Assembly: GCA_944326915.1 (NCBI GenBank) | Contig: CALVFT010000010.1 | Coordinates: 1-48,660, forward strand | Length of the DNA: 48,660 nucleotides | From: Candidatus Gastranaerophilales bacterium | Lineage (GTDB): Bacteria; Cyanobacteriota; Vampirovibrionia; Gastranaerophilales; Gastranaerophilaceae | Direction of reading: 5' to 3' | Shown: positions 22,963 through 35,848 of the stretch, piece after piece | Layout of the letters: each line of letters opens with the position of its first letter | Numbering within the stretch: the first letter of the stretch is position 1 | Notes under the pieces: generated by a model | What the model saw: only the letters and a program-made list of their open reading frames with translations | Told to the model about the DNA's origin: nothing | Databases searched by the model: none | Made by a program: the position numbers and the translations under genes

Positions 22963-24057
22963 ATGTTAAGAACAGGCATTGTTGGCTTGCCAAATGTAGG
23001 AAAATCAACTTTATTTAATGCTCTTACGAGTGCTAAAAATGCTCAGAGTGCGAATTATCCGTTTTGTACAATAGAACCGAATGTGGGCGTTGTAAATGTC
23101 CCTGATGAAAGACTATCAATTCTCGCTGATTTATGTAAGTGTAAGGATATTATTCCTACAGCTATTGAGTTTGTTGATATTGCAGGGCTTGTAAAAGGTG
23201 CAAGTAAAGGTGAGGGATTGGGAAACCAATTCTTACACAATATTAGAGAAGTAGATGCAATTATTCAGGTTGTAAGATGTTTTGATGACCCTAATACAAT
23301 CCACGTGTCAGGCAAGGTTGACCCGATTGAAGATATTGAAATTATTAATACAGAACTTGCTCTTGCAGATTTGGCTTCTGTTGAAAAAAGAAAAGCAAGA
23401 ATAGCAAAACAAGCAAAAGGTGGAGATAAGGACGCAGTGATTGAAGATAAAGTTCTTGATAAACTTTCAGATCTTTTATCAGAGGGAACTTTTATAAAAA
23501 TTGCTGATCATTTTAATGAAGAAGAAATTCCTTTTGTAAAACAGTTAAATTTGATGTCAACAAAACCTGTGATTTATGCCGCTAATGTTTCAGAAGGGGA
23601 TTTGAAGGACGGTAATAATTATACACGTTTAGTTCAAGAATATGCTGATAAGCATAATGCTGAAATGGTTATTATTTCTGCAAAAATTGAAGAAGAATTA
23701 TCAGAACTTGGTGATGAGTCTTTAGAATATTTACAAGAATTAGGAATAGATGATAGCGGTATTAATAGAATGATTAAGTCTGTATATCATCTATTGAATT
23801 TAAGAACATTCATTACTGCAGGTGAAAAGGAAGTACACGCTTGGACTATTCCTGCAGGTGCTAAAGCTCCTCAAGCTGCTGGAGTAATTCATACAGATTT
23901 TGAAAAAGGGTTCATTCGTGCAGAAATTACTCCTTATGAAGACTTCGTGAAATACGGATCTTATGCAGCTTGTAAAGAAAAAGGTGTAACTCGTCTTGAA
24001 GGTAAAGATTATGTCGTTCAAGATGGAGATTTAGTTCATTTTAGATTTGCAGTATAG
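22963..24057 (+). CDS. ychF: Ribosome-associated ATPase/GTPase YchF (OLA1 family)
   Basis: Obg-family P-loop protein that prefers ATP and binds the ribosome; linked to redox and stress control. In 364 residues, GLPNVGKSTLFNALT is the P-loop, followed by NYPFCTIEPNVG (switch I), DIAGLVKGASKGEGLGNQFL (G3) and the YchF-type NVSE in place of NKxD. The C-terminal TGS domain ends with AWTIPAGAKAPQAAGVIHTD and DYVVQDGDLVHFRF. A complete gene of standard length, monocistronic, with a terminator shared with the convergent GH13 gene. Confidence 0.97.
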   Translation: MLRTGIVGLPNVGKSTLFNALTSAKNAQSANYPFCTIEPNVGVVNVPDERLSILADLCKCKDIIPTAIEFVDIAGLVKGASKGEGLGNQFLHNIREVDAIIQVVRCFDDPNTIHVSGKVDPIEDIEIINTELALADLASVEKRKARIAKQAKGGDKDAVIEDKVLDKLSDLLSEGTFIKIADHFNEEEIPFVKQLNLMSTKPVIYAANVSEGDLKDGNNYTRLVQEYADKHNAEMVIISAKIEEELSELGDESLEYLQELGIDDSGINRMIKSVYHLLNLRTFITAGEKEVHAWTIPAGAKAPQAAGVIHTDFEKGFIRAEITPYEDFVKYGSYAACKEKGVTRLEGKDYVVQDGDLVHFRFAV

Positions 24058-24060
24058 AGT

Positions 24061-24095
24061 AAAAAAAATAGGTTGCAAAAGCAACCTATTTTTTT
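24061..24095. terminator. Bidirectional intrinsic terminator
   Basis: AAAAAAATAGGTTGC (24061-24075), loop AAAA and GCAACCTATTTTTTT (24080-24095). It lies between convergent ychF and the GH13-like gene. Confidence 0.9.
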
Positions 24096-24116
24096 TACTG
24101 TCTAAATTTATTTAAA

Positions 24117-27100
24117 TTATTTACTTGTTAATGAAAGGTTTTCACCTAAGTCTATTTTTTTAGGTTGTACATAAGGTTTTGAAATAAAGTTGAATTGAGG
24201 GTTATACATAACCTTACGTCCTTTAAAAGTAGGTACATATTCTTCTGATTTGCCTTGTTCCATTCCAGGCATATGGTAAAGGATTAATGTACTGTCAGAA
24301 AATTCTATGTTGCTATCTTGTGAGTTAGGACCGTTGTATTTCTTTAAGAAATATTTGCCATTGAATTCTCTAACAACATATTTTTCATTTTTGTTATATC
24401 CGTTTGCAAATATCAAACCAGGTTTTAGACCTGCAGCAAGACCTACTTGAGTGTTAGCTGTTCCATCTGAAAGATTTATTGATTCTAGTTCAACTGTATG
24501 TGGAGAATAGCTCTTATCAAAATCACTTACAATTCCTTTTGTATTGAATAATGAGATTGCCATTGCTCCATCAGGACTTTGTCTTAATAATCCACAAATA
24601 GGAGTTTTATCTTTTATATCTTTCATAGTATTGAGTGTATATGGAGCTCCGTCATTTAATGCGTGCATTTCAGGACGTTTTCTGAATTCAAACAATAAGT
24701 CTAGAGCGTGTTTTTTATCAGCTATAAAACTTTTGTAATCAGAACTTTTTTTACTTGCCCATTCATTATGAACATATGATCTGTTTTGTAAGTATATATT
24801 TTTAGTTTTTGTTTCATAACCTGTAGAGCCTAGTTCATCTCCTGAGAATAATGTCGGATTTCCCGGTAATGCTACAAGGAATTTCATTACACCTAGCAAT
24901 TTTGTATAAGCTGGTTCGAGAATTGTTTGGAATGTTTTGTTAATAACATCTTTACGTTCTTGAGGATCTAATTTTAGCCCGTGTGCATATTCTGCTTGTT
25001 CAATTACTGCTTCAATTGTTTTATCAAAAGGTTTTACACCAAAAGCTTCTGCTTCAAAATGTTCACCTTTGAAATAACCATTTGCAAGATCAGCTATTGC
25101 AGGAGAAATTTTACTCCAAACTTCTTTTTGTCTGGCCGGATTATCTTTGTAGTGTTCGCTTAAAGTTACACCAAATCCGCGATTTAATGAATCACCCATT
25201 GCAACGGCTTTGTTACTTACATCTGGCCAGTTAAATTTGTCGATGTCTTCTTTTGGAATTGGTTTGCCATTGAACTTATCATTTAGAATTCTATATGCTA
25301 GTTCTCTATAGGCGTTATTTTGAGGGTTAGTTAAATCTGTGTAGAATAAACTCATATCCAATGCCATACAGTGCAATGCTCTTGGAACATCGTGGTTTCC
25401 TAATACTGTATATGAATACATTATTGCAGGTAGACTTCCGGATCTTAAAAATTCTTTTCTTTCTTGACCAATTGACCCTACGAGTACATTAAATATTCTT
25501 GTAGCATCTCCAATTTTAGAGCCGTCACCATCTTCAGATGTTTTTGAGAATATTCCTGCAATATCTTTAAAGAAATATCCATAGTTTGCCATTGTTGTGA
25601 AACCTGCTTTGTTAAGCATTTGTCTTTCAGATTCTTTATCTGTTGGATACTTATCTGAGTATGGAGAGGATGTTTCATTTTGTATCGGATATACATCTGT
25701 AATTTCTGCAGCTATGTATGAATTAGGGTTTTCTTTTAGGACTGCTTCATTGAATTTTGTCCAGAAATTTTTGATAGTATCCCAAGTAGTTTCAAAATTC
25801 ATACCTTGATCTTTTAATGAATTGATGTCTGCAATATCTTTTGTAGCATCAATTCTCCAATCAAGACCTGCTTGAGTTCTGTCTATTATCATTTCTGCAA
25901 GTCTATAACTATCAAGAGTTGTACCTTTGATAGATTTGATTATTGCATTTGTTAATTTTTCTTTGTCTTTTGCTGGCAATTTTAGAATATTTTTTTCAAG
26001 TTTTGACAGAATTGCATCTGCTTCATGTCTTGGAGAATCTTCGTTAAGCCCTAATTCTTGTAGAGATAATGATTTTAATTTTTTATAGTCGTAACTTATT
26101 TCACCAGTCTTTTCATCGACATACATTTCTGCTTTAGGGTAAAGAGATTTTATAACTGCAAATTTTGCAATTTCTTCTGCGGCTTGAGGGATTATGTATT
26201 TACCTAGTTCTGTTGAGTTTTCGCCATCTCTGATTCCAGCACCTTCTGGTAAGCTTTTTAATCCTTCATCTACGGCATTCAAAATTTCTTCAGCCAGTCT
26301 TGTCATTTCATGTTTGTAGATATGGTTCATTCTTGAAAAAGTTTCGCTGTATTCCATTGGTACAAATCCACCTTTTCTTACAAATTCATATCTTGATAAA
26401 CCTATTTCATTTTCTTTTTCTGCTCTTTTTGTAATATATGGAGATGCCAAAACTGCTGCTATATCATCTCCAAATTCAATTGAGTCAAGCGGTAAATCCA
26501 TTAGACCAGATTGTACAACATCTGCGAAGTTCATACGAACAAATTTTCTTTTATTCGTAATGTTATATTCGTTGTTTACTACGTTTTCTACAACATCCTT
26601 TGTTACTTTAGACGTTAAATTTTCAGGGAATATCCTGTTATTACTTTTACTTTCTATTAATTTATAATAAGCATCAGCTGTATTGTTTATTTCTGGATTA
26701 TTTCTTTTTATTAAGTCAATTTCTGAAGTTTTCAGGTTTTGTGCAATATGTGTCATTAAAATTTGTCTGGTTTTTTTAGTCCAGTATTTCCCAGAAGTTA
26801 CTGCATAATCCTGTACTTCATTGTTTTTAGCTTTTAAAAGCTTATACATTTGCTTTTGTTCTTCTGTAGTCAAAGATTGTTTAAGGTTTTCTGTATCAGT
26901 GTGAGAAAATGCATAATTTAATTTGATAATATCAGCGTTTGCATCCCAAGTTTCAACTCCGCTTTCAAATTTTTCTTCAAATTCAAAATTTTCAAACTTA
27001 GTTAACATTCTTGTTGCTTCAAAACTGTCTAATTTGATAGGTTTTTTAGCATGTTTGTTGTACTCAATCAAATTATCCATATTCTTTTCATATGTTTCTT

Positions 27101-28370
27101 CATTGATTGGGAAACTATATGGAATAACTGTATCGTTATGATTGTTTAATTCGAATATATTGTCAGTATTAAGTTTGTCATATGATTCTATCAATTTGCT
27201 AGGATCAAGTTTTGAAGGGTCTTTTATTAGACGTTTATCATATACTTGTATATACGTTGGTTTGTGAGAATCATATTTTGCGTTTGTTTTACGTTTTATT
27301 TTTCCGTTTTCTTCATAGTACTGATAATGACCATTTACAAGTCTTTGGGCTACATTTGAATTCCCTTTTTGGTCTGTCATGTTTTTTCCGAAAATACCAA
27401 GTGTAAATGGGCTGTCTTGAAGAGCATATATTCTAAACCAATAGAAATAAGGAGATCTTTCTCCCCATTTCAAAACATGTTTGAAATGGATGCCTTCTAA
27501 ACCTTCGTTAACAAAAGCTCCATCAGATACAAAGTTTATTCCTTTTGCAAACATTTTTCTTTGTAGAGATGCGTAGTTGTTAATATTTCCTAATGATGAA
27601 GCTATTTGCATACAGTTTTTGTTCCAGTATGAGTGGGCTGTAAGGCTATCATCAGTGAACAATGGAGTAGATATTATTCTTGAGAAATTATTGAACTTAC
27701 CTGCTTCAACATCTCTTTCTATCCCGGCAAGTGATCCGCCGAGTTTATTTACAGCTGTTTTTACAGAATTTTTCCCTTCTACAAAATTACTGTTTCTTAC
27801 AATCTTTGTTGGTTCTTTGTCATCATATACCCACAACAAATTATAGTTGTCAGGTATTACAAGTTTCATCGCTCCACCTTTATTAACTTTAGAACCATTC
27901 CCATAAACTATGTTATATACATCATAGCCCATACCTGATTTATTGGTGTTATCAATAACATTACCGGCATCTACCCTGAAGAAGGTATTGCCAGGGTTAT
28001 TTTTTTCAACAAGTTTGTAGTGGTATGCAAATGATGCTCCATTGTTAATACCAAAAATTTCGCTAAGGTTAATATTGTTTTGTCCAGAGGTTATTTTAAT
28101 ACCTTTTTCGCCTTCGTAGTGTGGATTTTTGCGTTTTTCTCTTTTGAAGCTTGAGCTTGGAACTATATCTTTGATATATGGATATTCGGAGTTTTTATCA
28201 GTATTTAAAGAATATACTTCAAGATAACAGTCAAATTTATTGTCATCAAAAGGATAACTGAACTCATATTCGAGTCCGCCAAATTCATCTTTTACTGGTC
28301 TGTAACCCTTAAAATTTACTTCATTTACATTCTTTTTATTACGAATTTCAGTATTTAAATTAACCTTCAC
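24117..28370 (-). CDS. Very large GH13-like (alpha-amylase superfamily) protein, 1417 residues
   Basis: Motifs of the GH13 catalytic barrel are recognisable. A degenerate region I is near residue 280 (FVSDGAFVNEG, followed by SPYFYWFRIY). Region II is near 837 (GLDWRIDATKDI, with the nucleophile Asp), region III near 888 (YIAAEITD, acid/base Glu) and region IV near 991 (VLGNHDVPR). FSGDELG is near 1177. Regions I and II are some 550 residues apart instead of about 70-100, so a very large insertion sits in the barrel. There is no signal peptide, so it is probably cytosolic and may act on glycogen or maltodextrins. GTG 28370 is chosen because AAGGAG lies 7 bases upstream; GTG 28376 would be too close. 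It is monocistronic and divergent from ahcY. Confidence 0.75.
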   Translation of the reverse strand: MKVNLNTEIRNKKNVNEVNFKGYRPVKDEFGGLEYEFSYPFDDNKFDCYLEVYSLNTDKNSEYPYIKDIVPSSSFKREKRKNPHYEGEKGIKITSGQNNINLSEIFGINNGASFAYHYKLVEKNNPGNTFFRVDAGNVIDNTNKSGMGYDVYNIVYGNGSKVNKGGAMKLVIPDNYNLLWVYDDKEPTKIVRNSNFVEGKNSVKTAVNKLGGSLAGIERDVEAGKFNNFSRIISTPLFTDDSLTAHSYWNKNCMQIASSLGNINNYASLQRKMFAKGINFVSDGAFVNEGLEGIHFKHVLKWGERSPYFYWFRIYALQDSPFTLGIFGKNMTDQKGNSNVAQRLVNGHYQYYEENGKIKRKTNAKYDSHKPTYIQVYDKRLIKDPSKLDPSKLIESYDKLNTDNIFELNNHNDTVIPYSFPINEETYEKNMDNLIEYNKHAKKPIKLDSFEATRMLTKFENFEFEEKFESGVETWDANADIIKLNYAFSHTDTENLKQSLTTEEQKQMYKLLKAKNNEVQDYAVTSGKYWTKKTRQILMTHIAQNLKTSEIDLIKRNNPEINNTADAYYKLIESKSNNRIFPENLTSKVTKDVVENVVNNEYNITNKRKFVRMNFADVVQSGLMDLPLDSIEFGDDIAAVLASPYITKRAEKENEIGLSRYEFVRKGGFVPMEYSETFSRMNHIYKHEMTRLAEEILNAVDEGLKSLPEGAGIRDGENSTELGKYIIPQAAEEIAKFAVIKSLYPKAEMYVDEKTGEISYDYKKLKSLSLQELGLNEDSPRHEADAILSKLEKNILKLPAKDKEKLTNAIIKSIKGTTLDSYRLAEMIIDRTQAGLDWRIDATKDIADINSLKDQGMNFETTWDTIKNFWTKFNEAVLKENPNSYIAAEITDVYPIQNETSSPYSDKYPTDKESERQMLNKAGFTTMANYGYFFKDIAGIFSKTSEDGDGSKIGDATRIFNVLVGSIGQERKEFLRSGSLPAIMYSYTVLGNHDVPRALHCMALDMSLFYTDLTNPQNNAYRELAYRILNDKFNGKPIPKEDIDKFNWPDVSNKAVAMGDSLNRGFGVTLSEHYKDNPARQKEVWSKISPAIADLANGYFKGEHFEAEAFGVKPFDKTIEAVIEQAEYAHGLKLDPQERKDVINKTFQTILEPAYTKLLGVMKFLVALPGNPTLFSGDELGSTGYETKTKNIYLQNRSYVHNEWASKKSSDYKSFIADKKHALDLLFEFRKRPEMHALNDGAPYTLNTMKDIKDKTPICGLLRQSPDGAMAISLFNTKGIVSDFDKSYSPHTVELESINLSDGTANTQVGLAAGLKPGLIFANGYNKNEKYVVREFNGKYFLKKYNGPNSQDSNIEFSDSTLILYHMPGMEQGKSEEYVPTFKGRKVMYNPQFNFISKPYVQPKKIDLGENLSLTSK

Positions 28371-28492
28371 AAGCACACTCCTTACTACTTAATTTATAAC
28401 TCAACTGAATTTTAAATTTTGTTATAATTAGTACTTTTATTAACAATTTTTTACAAATATTTAAAGAGTGTTTACAAAATAATTAGCTTTTC

Positions 28493-28520
28493 TTGATATT
28501 TATAATTTATAAATTATAAT
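28493..28520 (+). promoter_or_regulatory. Promoter of ahcY
   Basis: TTGATA (28493-28498), 16 bases and TATAAT (28515-28520); a second TATAAT is at 28501-28506. The 50-base leader is too short for a known SAH or SAM riboswitch. The divergent 28377-28573 gap also serves the GH13-like gene. Confidence 0.65.
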
Positions 28521-28573
28521 GTCAAGTGTAAAATGTACAATTAATTATTAACTCTAAAATAGGAGAAATTTAG

Positions 28574-30793
<2,220 letters not shown>

Positions 30794-30801
<8 letters not shown>

Positions 30802-31873
30802 TTGTTGAATCCTTTGTATTTTCTTCTGCAATTAGTCTTGCCATTTTTTTGTTATGTAAAATAGATGAAATAAATGCTGCGATAATAAATGCTAATCCGA
30901 TTAGCCCTGTAACAACTTCAGGAACTTCTTTGACTGTTGATACAAGCATCAAACAAGCAAGAGCGCCGATTGCCCAATGTGCACCGTGTTCTAAATATAA
31001 GAATTTAGCAAGTGTTTTCTTTTCTACAAGCATAATTGTCAAAGATCTTACAAACATTGCTCCAATTGCTAAGCCAATTGTAATAATTATGATATCTTTG
31101 CTTAATGCAAAAGCTCCTAATACTCCGTCTAGAGAGAAAGATGCATCAATTAATTCTAAATATATAAAGCTTACAAGTCCAGTGCAAGCAACTGATTTTG
31201 TTGCACATTGTGCAGCTCTTAGCTGTTCGTGTTTTTCTAAATAATGTGTAAATCCATCAATTAACAAATATGTAATAATACCACTAATACCTGCTAGGGT
31301 TACGTGTAATTTGTAATCTTCGCTTACAAAATTTTGTGTAGCAAGTAACATTAACAAAGATATAACAACTTCGATTCCCTTTAAATGATCAAGGTGTGAA
31401 AGCCAATTTTCAATAGGTTTAATCCAATGAACTTCTTTTTCGTGGTTGAAAAAATAGTTTAAGAAAAGCATAATTAAGAACATTCCACCAAATGCAACGA
31501 TTGGAGCGTGTGTTTGATGTAGGTAATGAGCATATTGTTCCGAATCGCTAACTGCAATTCTTGCTACTTCAGCCATACTAATTTTTGCAAAAATAGAGAC
31601 AACTAACAGTGGGAATAAAAATCTCATACCAAAAACAGCAATTGCAATACCCCAAGTAAGAAATCTTTGACGCCAAACGTGAGACATTTTTTCCAGTTTC
31701 ATAGCATTGACTACGGCGTTATCAAAAGATAAACTTACTTCCAAAACACCAAGTACTACCGCGATAAAGACGCAGGTCAATCCGCTTCCCATATGTACAT
31801 GCTCACCCCAAAAGTAAGCTGTTAAAAGTCCGAAAATTGTAATAATGTATGATCCTAAAAAATATTCAAGCAT
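30794..31873 (-). CDS. DUF475/TerC-superfamily integral membrane protein
   Basis: About nine hydrophobic segments in 359 residues. The two signature stretches of the DUF475/TerC group are present: LEVSLSFDNAVVNA near residue 45 and LELIDASFSLDGVLGAFA near 240. Each carries an acidic residue within a membrane segment, suggesting metal transport. Members are linked to tellurite resistance or manganese/metal export during protein maturation, but the substrate here is unknown. AAAAGGAG precedes the ATG. Its end overlaps the glycosyltransferase start by 8 bases, and the upstream region is divergent from prfA. Confidence 0.88.
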
Positions 31874-31955
31874 ATTAAGTCTCCTTTTCTAACCATTAAT
31901 TATATAAGAAAATCTTTAAGTGTAATCATTCAAAATTTGTATAAATAACTATAAT

Positions 31956-31983
31956 TTGAAAAATTTTTTGTTCTTGTTATAAT
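31956..31983 (+). promoter_or_regulatory. Promoter of prfA operon (leaderless)
   Basis: TTGAAA (31956-31961), 16 bases and TATAAT (31978-31983). ATG 31990 begins 6 bases later, at the expected transcription start. Confidence 0.65.
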
Positions 31984-31989
31984 CAAGGT

Positions 31990-33072
31990 ATGAAAGATAT
32001 GTTAGATAAGATTCTTCAAATAGAGAAGAAATATAATGAATTAGGGATTACACTATCAGATCCGGCTGTAATTCAAGATTACAACAGGTTTAGAGATTTG
32101 TCGAAACAAAGAAAGTCAATGGAAGAAACTGTTGAGTTGTATTATGCTTGGAAAAAGGCTGTTGATGCGATAGATGAAGCGAAAGAACTTATTAAGGCTG
32201 AAAGTGACGAAGAAATGAAGTCATATTTGAAAGCTGAGATGGAAGAAAATGAAGCAAAATTACCTGAGTATGAAGAAAGGATGAAAGTCCTTCTGCTACC
32301 TCGTGATCCAATGGATGATAAGGATATTATGCTTGAAATCCGTGGCGGTGCCGGTGGAGATGAAGCGAATATATTTGCCGGTGATTTGGCTAGAATGTAT
32401 ATGAGATATGCGGATAAGCAAGGCTGGCAGACTCAAGTGCTTTCTAAGACTGAATGCGAAGCAGGTGGCGTGTCTGAAATTATCATTTCAATGAAAGGTG
32501 ATAGTATCTATTCAAAATTGAAATATGAATCAGGTGTGCATCGTGTACAAAGAGTTCCTGCGACTGAATCTCAAGGCAGAGTTCACACTTCAACAGCAAC
32601 AGTTGCTGTTATGCCTGAAGTTGATGATGTTGAAGTGGAATTAAATATGAACGATGTTGAGATTACAACAGCGCGTTCAGGTGGAGCCGGTGGTCAAAAC
32701 GTTAATAAGGTAGAAACTGCTGCTCGTGTATTCCACAAGCCGACAGGTATAATGATTTTCTGTACAGAAGAACGTTCTCAGTTACAAAATAAAGAGCGTG
32801 CTTTACAGATTTTGAAAGCTAAATTATATGATATGGAAGTCCAAAAACAGATGAAAGAAATTACGGACCTCCGTAGATCTCAAGTAGGTACTGGAGATCG
32901 TAGTGAAAGAATAAGAACTTACAACTTCCCTCAAGGACGTTTAACTGATCATAGAATTAATCATAACTTGAATGTATGGACAGTTATTGATGGAGATTTG
33001 GATGAGTTGATTAATCTTTTGATGGAACACGATCAAAAGCTAAAACTTGAAAAATTAGCGGAAGTGAATTGA
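31990..33072 (+). CDS. prfA: Peptide chain release factor 1
   Basis: Releases nascent chains at UAA and UAG. The GGQ loop ([16 protein letters not shown]) that triggers peptidyl-tRNA hydrolysis and the RF1-type anticodon-like region ([18 protein letters not shown], before a PxT-like segment) are intact. Length is 360 residues. Two starts are possible: 31990 (MKDMLDKI), coincident with the predicted transcription start, or 31999. The RF1 family commonly starts near MLDKL, so 31999 is not excluded. It heads an operon that continues through ylxR, infB, rbfA, truB and three more genes. Confidence 0.97.
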   Translation: MKDMLDKILQIEKKYNELGITLSDPAVIQDYNRFRDLSKQRKSMEETVELYYAWKKAVDAIDEAKELIKAESDEEMKSYLKAEMEENEAKLPEYEERMKVLLLPRDPMDDKDIMLEIRGGAGGDEANIFAGDLARMYMRYADKQGWQTQVLSKTECEAGGVSEIIISMKGDSIYSKLKYESGVHRVQRVPATESQGRVHTSTATVAVMPEVDDVEVELNMNDVEITTARSGGAGGQNVNKVETAARVFHKPTGIMIFCTEERSQLQNKERALQILKAKLYDMEVQKQMKEITDLRRSQVGTGDRSERIRTYNFPQGRLTDHRINHNLNVWTVIDGDLDELINLLMEHDQKLKLEKLAEVN

Positions 33073-33079
33073 GGTAAAT

Positions 33080-33325
33080 GTGACAGAACGTAAGTGTGTA
33101 GGTTGTGGTGAATTAAAAAATAGGGATGAATTGATTAAAATTACCAAAGAACACATAAGCGGAAATGTTATTATAAACCCAGATTCAAAAGTATTTGGCA
33201 GATCTGCATATCTTTGTTATAATAAGTCTTGTGTAGATGCTGCTTTTAAGAAAAATAAACTTCAGAAAGTATTAAAAACTAGTATTTCTGAGGAATTGAA
33301 AGGAAAGTTACTAAATGAGTTTTGA
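33080..33325 (+). CDS. ylxR: YlxR-family (DUF448) RNA-binding protein
   Basis: An 81-residue RNA-binding protein normally found between nusA and infB. RKCVGCGELKNRDELIKI, then GRSAYLCYNKSCVDAAFKKN, is the standard motif, including the three-Cys arrangement. It starts with GTG at 33080 because GAGGTAAAT precedes it and the nearby ATG is closed at once by TGA. Its end overlaps infB by 11 bases. Here prfA, not nusA, is the upstream neighbour, a rearranged version of the usual cluster. Confidence 0.93.
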   Translation: MTERKCVGCGELKNRDELIKITKEHISGNVIINPDSKVFGRSAYLCYNKSCVDAAFKKNKLQKVLKTSISEELKGKLLNEF

Positions 33326-35834
33326 AACGATAAGAATAAATGAACTGGCAAAAGAACTAGGAATGACAAGCAAAGAAGTTATAGAAAAGCTTGCGCAGAT
33401 TTCAATTACGGGAAAAATTCATTCTAGTACAATAACAATGGATCAGGTAAAGAAACTAAAGGACTTTATCAAAACCGGTGGCGTTAAAGAAGTTAAAAAA
33501 CCAAAGGCTTTTGTTGTAAAGAAAGCTAAACAGCCGGTTGTAGAGCCTCCTAAAAAAGAAGAAGCAGTTGTTGAAGTAAAAAAAGAAGTTGTTATTGAAA
33601 AACCTAAAAGACCTCAGATTGAAATAGTTAAACCTCAAAGCAGATTGGAAATTGTAAGACGTGCACCTCAAAGGACAGCTGATTCTGTTGAGAAGAAAAC
33701 TATAGAAAGAAAGCCTGCTGCAAAAGATTCTGAAGGTAAAAAGTTCCCTCCAAGAGGTGAAAGAAAACCTTTCCCTGCAAAGGCTCAAGGTCAAAAAGAT
33801 GGAGAAAGACCTTCTAGAAAACCTGCTCCTTCCGGAGATAAAAAACCTATTCAACGTCATATAATTTCGCAGGATATTTATGAAAATAAAGGTACTTCAA
33901 GAAAACGTTCTGCTGCAGATTCTAAAAAGAAAAATAAAGATTTTAATTCTAAAAAAGAAGAACAAGAAAGAATTTCTCTAGAAAAGGCTGCAGCACAAAA
34001 ACATAAAAAACGTGTTCACAAAGAAGAAGAAGTGCAAGAAGTAACACAAATTATTGTAAATCAACCTATGACAATAAGTGAGTTGGCTGACAAAATTCAA
34101 AAGACCCCTGCTGAAATTGTCAAATTCCTTATGTTCCAAGGTATAATGGCTACAGTTAACCAGTTGATTGATGTTGATGTGATCAAGAAGATTTGTGCTG
34201 AGTACAATTTGGAAGTTCTTGAAGAAGATTTAGAAGCATTCATGGAAGAAGAACTTGAAAAAGAACAAAAGCAAAAAGCGTTGACTGAGGTTGACAAAAA
34301 ATTGTTGAAAAAGCGTGCTCCTGTAGTTAGTATTATGGGTCACGTAGACCACGGTAAAACAACTTTATTAGATAGTATCAGAGCTTCTAAACATAAAATT
34401 GTAGCTACTGAAGTTGGTGGTATTACTCAGTCAATTGGTGCTTATACCGTATACTTAGATAATGCGAAAGATAAAAAGATTGTATTTGTAGATACTCCTG
34501 GTCACGAGGCTTTTACAGAAATGAGAGCTCGTGGTGCTAAGGCTACAGATATTGCAATTCTTGTAGTTGCAGCGGATGATGGTATAATGCCTCAAACTAT
34601 TGAAGCTATTAACCACGCTAAGGCTGCTGATGTTCCAATTATTGTTGCTGTAAACAAGATTGATAAACCAAGTGCAAATCCTGATAGAATTCTACAACAG
34701 CTTACTGAACATGGACTTGTTCCTGAAGCTTGGGGCGGAGATACTATTACTGTAAAAGTTTCAGCTTTGCAAGGAACTGGTATTGATGAGTTGTTAGAAT
34801 ATATTCTTCTTGTTGCAGATATGGAAGATTTGAAAGCAAATCCAAAAGCAGAAGCTTCTGGTGTTGTTATTGAGGCTAACTTGGATAAAGGTAAAGGACC
34901 TGTAGCAACTTTGTTAGTTCAAAATGGAACATTGCGTGTAGGAAATTGTATTGTAGTTGGTACTGCTTGTGGCCGCGTAAGAGCATTGCTTTCTGACTCT
35001 GGAGAAAGAATTCAAAAGGCTGAGCCTTCTACTCCTGTTGAAATTTTAGGTTTGACTGAAGTTCCTCAAGCAGGTGACTATTTTGAAGTTGTTAAAAACG
35101 AAAAAGAAATGAAATCTATAGTTGAAAAACGTAAAGAGAAAGAACGGAACAAACGTTTAGACGCTATGCTTCCTGCACATATTAGAAAAGAATCTGTTGC
35201 CGGGGATGATGATATTCCTCAATTGAACTTAATTATCAAAGCAAATACTCACGGTTCAGCAGAAGCAGTTTCTCAAGCTATAGCTCAGTTAGAATCAAGT
35301 TTAATTACAACGAAAATTATTCACGTTGGTGTAGGTGATATTTCAGAAGCTGATGTAATGCTTGCATCTGCATCTAACGCTTTAATTTTAGGTTTCACTG
35401 TTAAAGAAGATAGTAATGCTTTAGCAGCAGCTGAAAAAGAAGGTGTAACAATTAAGAAGTATGATATTATTTATCAAATTCTTGAAGATATTGAAAAAAC
35501 TATGCTTTCTTTATTAGAGCCAGAATTTAAGGAAGTTGAGCTTGGTAAAGCTGAAGTTCGTCAAGTATTTACCATTGGTAAGACAACAAGAATTGCAGGT
35601 TGTTACGTTACAGAAGGTAAGATTGTAAGAAGTAAGGATGCAGTTCTTTATCGTGATGGAAAAGAAATATTCAGAGGGGCAATTGATCAATTGAAACGTT
35701 TCAAAGATGATGTAAAAGAAGTTGCACAAGGCTTTGAATGTGGTATTTCTTTCGCAAAATGGAACGATATTGAAGTAGGCGATATTATTGAAGTTTCTAC
35801 TAAAGAAGAAGTTGAACGTAAGAGTTTAGATTAA
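33315..35834 (+). CDS. infB: Translation initiation factor IF-2
   Basis: GTPase that brings initiator tRNA to the 30S subunit. In 839 residues, an IF2_N helix bundle (RINELAKELGMTSKEVIEKL) comes first, then a long Lys/Pro/Glu linker (about 60-250) and a second IF2_N-like motif (TISELADKIQKTPAEIVKFL). The G domain follows, with GHVDHGKTT near residue 342, DTPGHEAFTEMRARGA and NKIDKP. Domains 2-4 end in GDIIEVSTKEEV. The start is inside ylxR and follows AAAGGAAAG. The stop overlaps the open frame of rbfA (TAATGA). Confidence 0.98.
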   Translation: MSFETIRINELAKELGMTSKEVIEKLAQISITGKIHSSTITMDQVKKLKDFIKTGGVKEVKKPKAFVVKKAKQPVVEPPKKEEAVVEVKKEVVIEKPKRPQIEIVKPQSRLEIVRRAPQRTADSVEKKTIERKPAAKDSEGKKFPPRGERKPFPAKAQGQKDGERPSRKPAPSGDKKPIQRHIISQDIYENKGTSRKRSAADSKKKNKDFNSKKEEQERISLEKAAAQKHKKRVHKEEEVQEVTQIIVNQPMTISELADKIQKTPAEIVKFLMFQGIMATVNQLIDVDVIKKICAEYNLEVLEEDLEAFMEEELEKEQKQKALTEVDKKLLKKRAPVVSIMGHVDHGKTTLLDSIRASKHKIVATEVGGITQSIGAYTVYLDNAKDKKIVFVDTPGHEAFTEMRARGAKATDIAILVVAADDGIMPQTIEAINHAKAADVPIIVAVNKIDKPSANPDRILQQLTEHGLVPEAWGGDTITVKVSALQGTGIDELLEYILLVADMEDLKANPKAEASGVVIEANLDKGKGPVATLLVQNGTLRVGNCIVVGTACGRVRALLSDSGERIQKAEPSTPVEILGLTEVPQAGDYFEVVKNEKEMKSIVEKRKEKERNKRLDAMLPAHIRKESVAGDDDIPQLNLIIKANTHGSAEAVSQAIAQLESSLITTKIIHVGVGDISEADVMLASASNALILGFTVKEDSNALAAAEKEGVTIKKYDIIYQILEDIEKTMLSLLEPEFKEVELGKAEVRQVFTIGKTTRIAGCYVTEGKIVRSKDAVLYRDGKEIFRGAIDQLKRFKDDVKEVAQGFECGISFAKWNDIEVGDIIEVSTKEEVERKSLD

Positions 35835-35848
35835 TGAAGGTGAATCTG

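Noticed and set aside
28521-28573. SAH or SAM riboswitch before ahcY
   Set aside because: The leader is only about 50 bases of AT-rich sequence without the required stems.
30849-31244. 131-codon open frame on the plus strand
   Set aside because: Antisense shadow of the DUF475 membrane protein, without ribosome site or recognisable protein features.
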